DNA from: Aggregatilineales bacterium
GTDB taxonomy: Bacteria > Chloroflexota > Anaerolineae > Aggregatilineales > Phototrophicaceae
NCBI GenBank assembly: GCA_030834905.1
Contig: JAUQWZ010000004.1
Span: 1-64,000 of the forward strand
Direction of reading: 5' to 3'
Length of the DNA stretch: 64,000 nucleotides
In this document: positions 62,289 through 64,000 of the stretch, one piece after another
Numbering within the stretch: the first letter of the stretch is position 1
Layout of the letters: the number at the start of each line of letters is the position of its first letter
Notes under the pieces: generated by a model
Told to the model about the DNA's origin: nothing
Databases searched by the model: none
The model's input: the letters and a program-made list of their open reading frames with translations, nothing else
Position numbers and translations under genes: made by a program

Positions 62289-64000
62289 TGCGTGGCTGCT
62301 CGTCTACCAGTGCGTCACGCCGGATGGCGCTCAAGACCTGCGTGTACGCGAGCGCCTGTAGGATTGGGTCACCCTCCAACTCGTGGAATGAGAAAACACG
62401 GGGACTGATCCAGTCGCGCCCGCCGCGTGTCAGGTCGATGTTGGTCGTCCCGTTCAGGAAGGATGACCACGGTCCCGATCCGGTACACAGCCCAGCGATT
62501 TCGTCGGCAAGGTCGCGGGAGATGGACTGAATGGCGGGTTTGTCACCCAACTGCGACAGCACATCGCAGACCGTTTCGCACGTCGGCGCGAGATCGGGAG
62601 AAACGCGGCTCAGGTCGGGGAAACCGCGATAGAGCATCTCCAGTGCCTCACCGAGCAGACCGCGTTCCAGATTTTCGCGCTGCCCGCCGGAAAGCTGCCG
62701 CCCCAGCACCGTTTCGTACAAGCGCGTCGTGTGCGATACCTGCTCCAGCAGCGTTGGGAACATCACGTCCTGTGGATTGAGGCGGGTCGCCTTGGCGCTC
62801 AGGACATACCAAGGCAAGCCGAAGGCTTCCGCCAGATGTCGTCCGTGTCCCATCGGTTCGAGCAGGTCGAATGGAATGCCGTTCTCGGCGTATTCACGGG
62901 TCAGGTAGCAGTTGACGCCAAACGTCTTGCCAAACCCGGACACGCCGACCCAGATTTCGTGCGTAGCGCGTTTGTCCCGCCACGAGTTGTGGAAAACGGG
63001 GTATGCCGCGCCAACCGCTTCCCCGCGCATCACGCCGTCAGTCGTCGAGAGCTTGCGGTAGCCAAGCGGCGCCAGCATCAGCGCCAGCTCACGCGATGTG
63101 ACCGGCCAAGTCGTGGTTGGCAGGTTGATGTCCTTTGTCCGGCGGGCAGTGAACAAGCCAACTGCTCGCGACAGCAGTTCCCCAACCTCCTGGCGAAGAC
63201 TGAACCACGCCCGTGTCTCGTTGATCACTGCCTGGATTCGCTCCTTGAGCGTGTCGAGATCGTCGGCAGCGACGGCGATGGCGATCTGCACCAGATGCAG
63301 TGCGTCGCCGTTGTTGATCTCCTGCAAGGCACGGCGGCAGTCGGTCACACGCTGCACTGAACGGCTGTCTTCGCCGCGCACGCCTGCCAGATGCACCTGA
63401 TACGCCTGAATGATGTTCTCAATCGCGTCAATCGCGGCGTTCCGGTCGTAGGTCTTGGGGATGTCCACCGCCAGCGCCAGCGGGAAGTTGAGGCGCAGCA
63501 GCGGCGGCAGCGGACGAAAGAAATTCCAGGTGGACGGCGCAAACTCGTAGCTCGTTAGTACCGCCCAGTACGGACGACCGCCAGGACGACCAGACGGCGC
63601 GAGATGCCAGTAGGGGCGGTCGCGCAGTTCGTAGCGTCCCTCAAACAATGCTGGGAACGCCGCTTCAGTTACCGGCGTGTCGAAAGCGGACATCAGACCG
63701 CCTGCCAGTGCGCGGGGATTGCCGTCACTCCACAGCGCCATCCCGCACAGCGCCCGCTGATACTCTGCGCTGAGGTTCATACGCTCGTAGTCACGGCGAT
63801 ACTCGACCAACAGCTCATGTCGCTGTTCATCGTCGCTGGACTGTGCGGTTTCGTTTAACGCTGCAATTTTGGCATCCAGCGTAGCGGGCATCTGCCAGCA
63901 CAGAAAACGTGCTTCCCCTGAAAGCGTCCGCAGCCAGGTTGAGAAACGGGCTTGCAGGGCGTTCACGCCATCTTCGGTCGCGTGCAGCATGATGTCGAAC
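62122..64000 (-). CDS. virB4: VirB4-type secretion ATPase, 5' part, interrupted
   Basis: At least 604 residues of native VirB4 lie at 62178-64000, open at the window's right edge. Walker A reads GVSGFGKTF near residue 350 of the visible part and Walker B RIIAVDEVYRLM near residue 575, followed by KTFRTRRKKALMVDQ where it meets the att core. In the integrated state translation continues for about 18 foreign residues to a stop at 62122. It therefore lacks the last 86 residues encoded at 35904-36163. VirB4 is the conserved energising ATPase of type IV secretion, so conjugation of the outer element should be impaired. Confidence 0.88.
   Translation of the reverse strand, partial: FDIMLHATEDGVNALQARFSTWLRTLSGEARFLCWQMPATLDAKIAALNETAQSSDDEQRHELLVEYRRDYERMNLSAEYQRALCGMALWSDGNPRALAGGLMSAFDTPVTEAAFPALFEGRYELRDRPYWHLAPSGRPGGRPYWAVLTSYEFAPSTWNFFRPLPPLLRLNFPLALAVDIPKTYDRNAAIDAIENIIQAYQVHLAGVRGEDSRSVQRVTDCRRALQEINNGDALHLVQIAIAVAADDLDTLKERIQAVINETRAWFSLRQEVGELLSRAVGLFTARRTKDINLPTTTWPVTSRELALMLAPLGYRKLSTTDGVMRGEAVGAAYPVFHNSWRDKRATHEIWVGVSGFGKTFGVNCYLTREYAENGIPFDLLEPMGHGRHLAEAFGLPWYVLSAKATRLNPQDVMFPTLLEQVSHTTRLYETVLGRQLSGGQRENLERGLLGEALEMLYRGFPDLSRVSPDLAPTCETVCDVLSQLGDKPAIQSISRDLADEIAGLCTGSGPWSSFLNGTTNIDLTRGGRDWISPRVFSFHELEGDPILQALAYTQVLSAIRRDALVDEQPRIIAVDEVYRLMRHPSLLDFLIEAAKTFRTRRKKALMVDQSSRHSSPVVPPEGWGL
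62174..62177. other. Right attachment-site core of the inner element
   Basis: TGAT matches 36160-36163. To the left lies the recombinase 3' coding region and to the right the virB4 5' part. Joining 62177 to 36164 gives attP in the circle, and joining 36163 to 62178 gives the uninterrupted virB4. Confidence 0.8.

Noticed and set aside
1-64000. CRISPR array, rRNA or tRNA genes
   Set aside because: I saw no regular direct repeats with spacers and no recognisable tRNA or rRNA sequence; a computational scan would be needed to exclude a divergent tRNA.

Overview
The window reads as accessory DNA of a bacterium, a conjugative element carrying a second element inside it. It has no rRNA, tRNA or ordinary housekeeping genes. 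The host is not identifiable from sequence alone. A type VII-like FtsK ATPase with WXG100-like partners, NB-ARC plus TPR proteins, GTG/TTG starts and tight ATGA overlaps would suit a monoderm such as a member of the Chloroflexota (inference, low confidence). By eye the backbone genes are GC-rich, while the cargo blocks (about 3.6-25.2 kb, 29.5-30.5 kb, 48-54.7 kb) are more AT-rich, as expected for acquired modules.

Outer element (1-36160 and 62178-64000). From the left come five unrecognised backbone genes and ssb, then a 22-kb cargo island. The island holds two divergent operons sharing a 0.2-kb promoter region. The minus-strand operon encodes a NERD/UvrD-type helicase, two unrecognised proteins and a 1919-residue DUF1998-type helicase resembling DruE. 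The plus-strand operon encodes a GNAT acetyltransferase, a DpdA-like guanine transglycosylase and two tandem copies of a 'small protein + giant P-loop ATPase' pair. I read this as a candidate new variant of the 7-deazaguanine DNA-modification/defence islands. The backbone resumes with a hairpin cluster (possible oriT), a ribbon-helix-helix protein, a relaxase, a VirD4-type coupling protein and an HU/IHF-like protein. Then come a TIR protein, two acidic repeat proteins, a topoisomerase IA homologue that has lost its catalytic residues, and virB4.

Inner element (about 36160-62177, 26.0 kb). It interrupts virB4. The 5' part of virB4 lies at 62178-64000 and the 3' part at 35904-36163. Joining them across a shared TGAT restores one reading frame. 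On the other strand the same join gives the serine recombinase a different 49-codon C-terminus that stops inside the start codon of the next gene (ATGA). The recombinase gene therefore spans attP, and integration swaps its tail. The element carries ParM/ParR-like partition genes, a second hairpin cluster with HU-like, RHH and relaxase genes, a primase-helicase followed by iteron-like repeats, and a divergent NB-ARC/TPR pair. It also carries a TerB-like/type VII-like cluster (FtsK-EccC-like ATPase plus small WXG proteins), a sigma-like regulator, a PstI/BsuBI-type restriction-modification pair and the recombinase.

Taken together, the inner element looks plasmid-like when excised. When integrated it should disable the outer element's VirB4, and so its conjugation. 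Statements about defence, oriT and switching are inferences from gene content and need the tests given in the findings.
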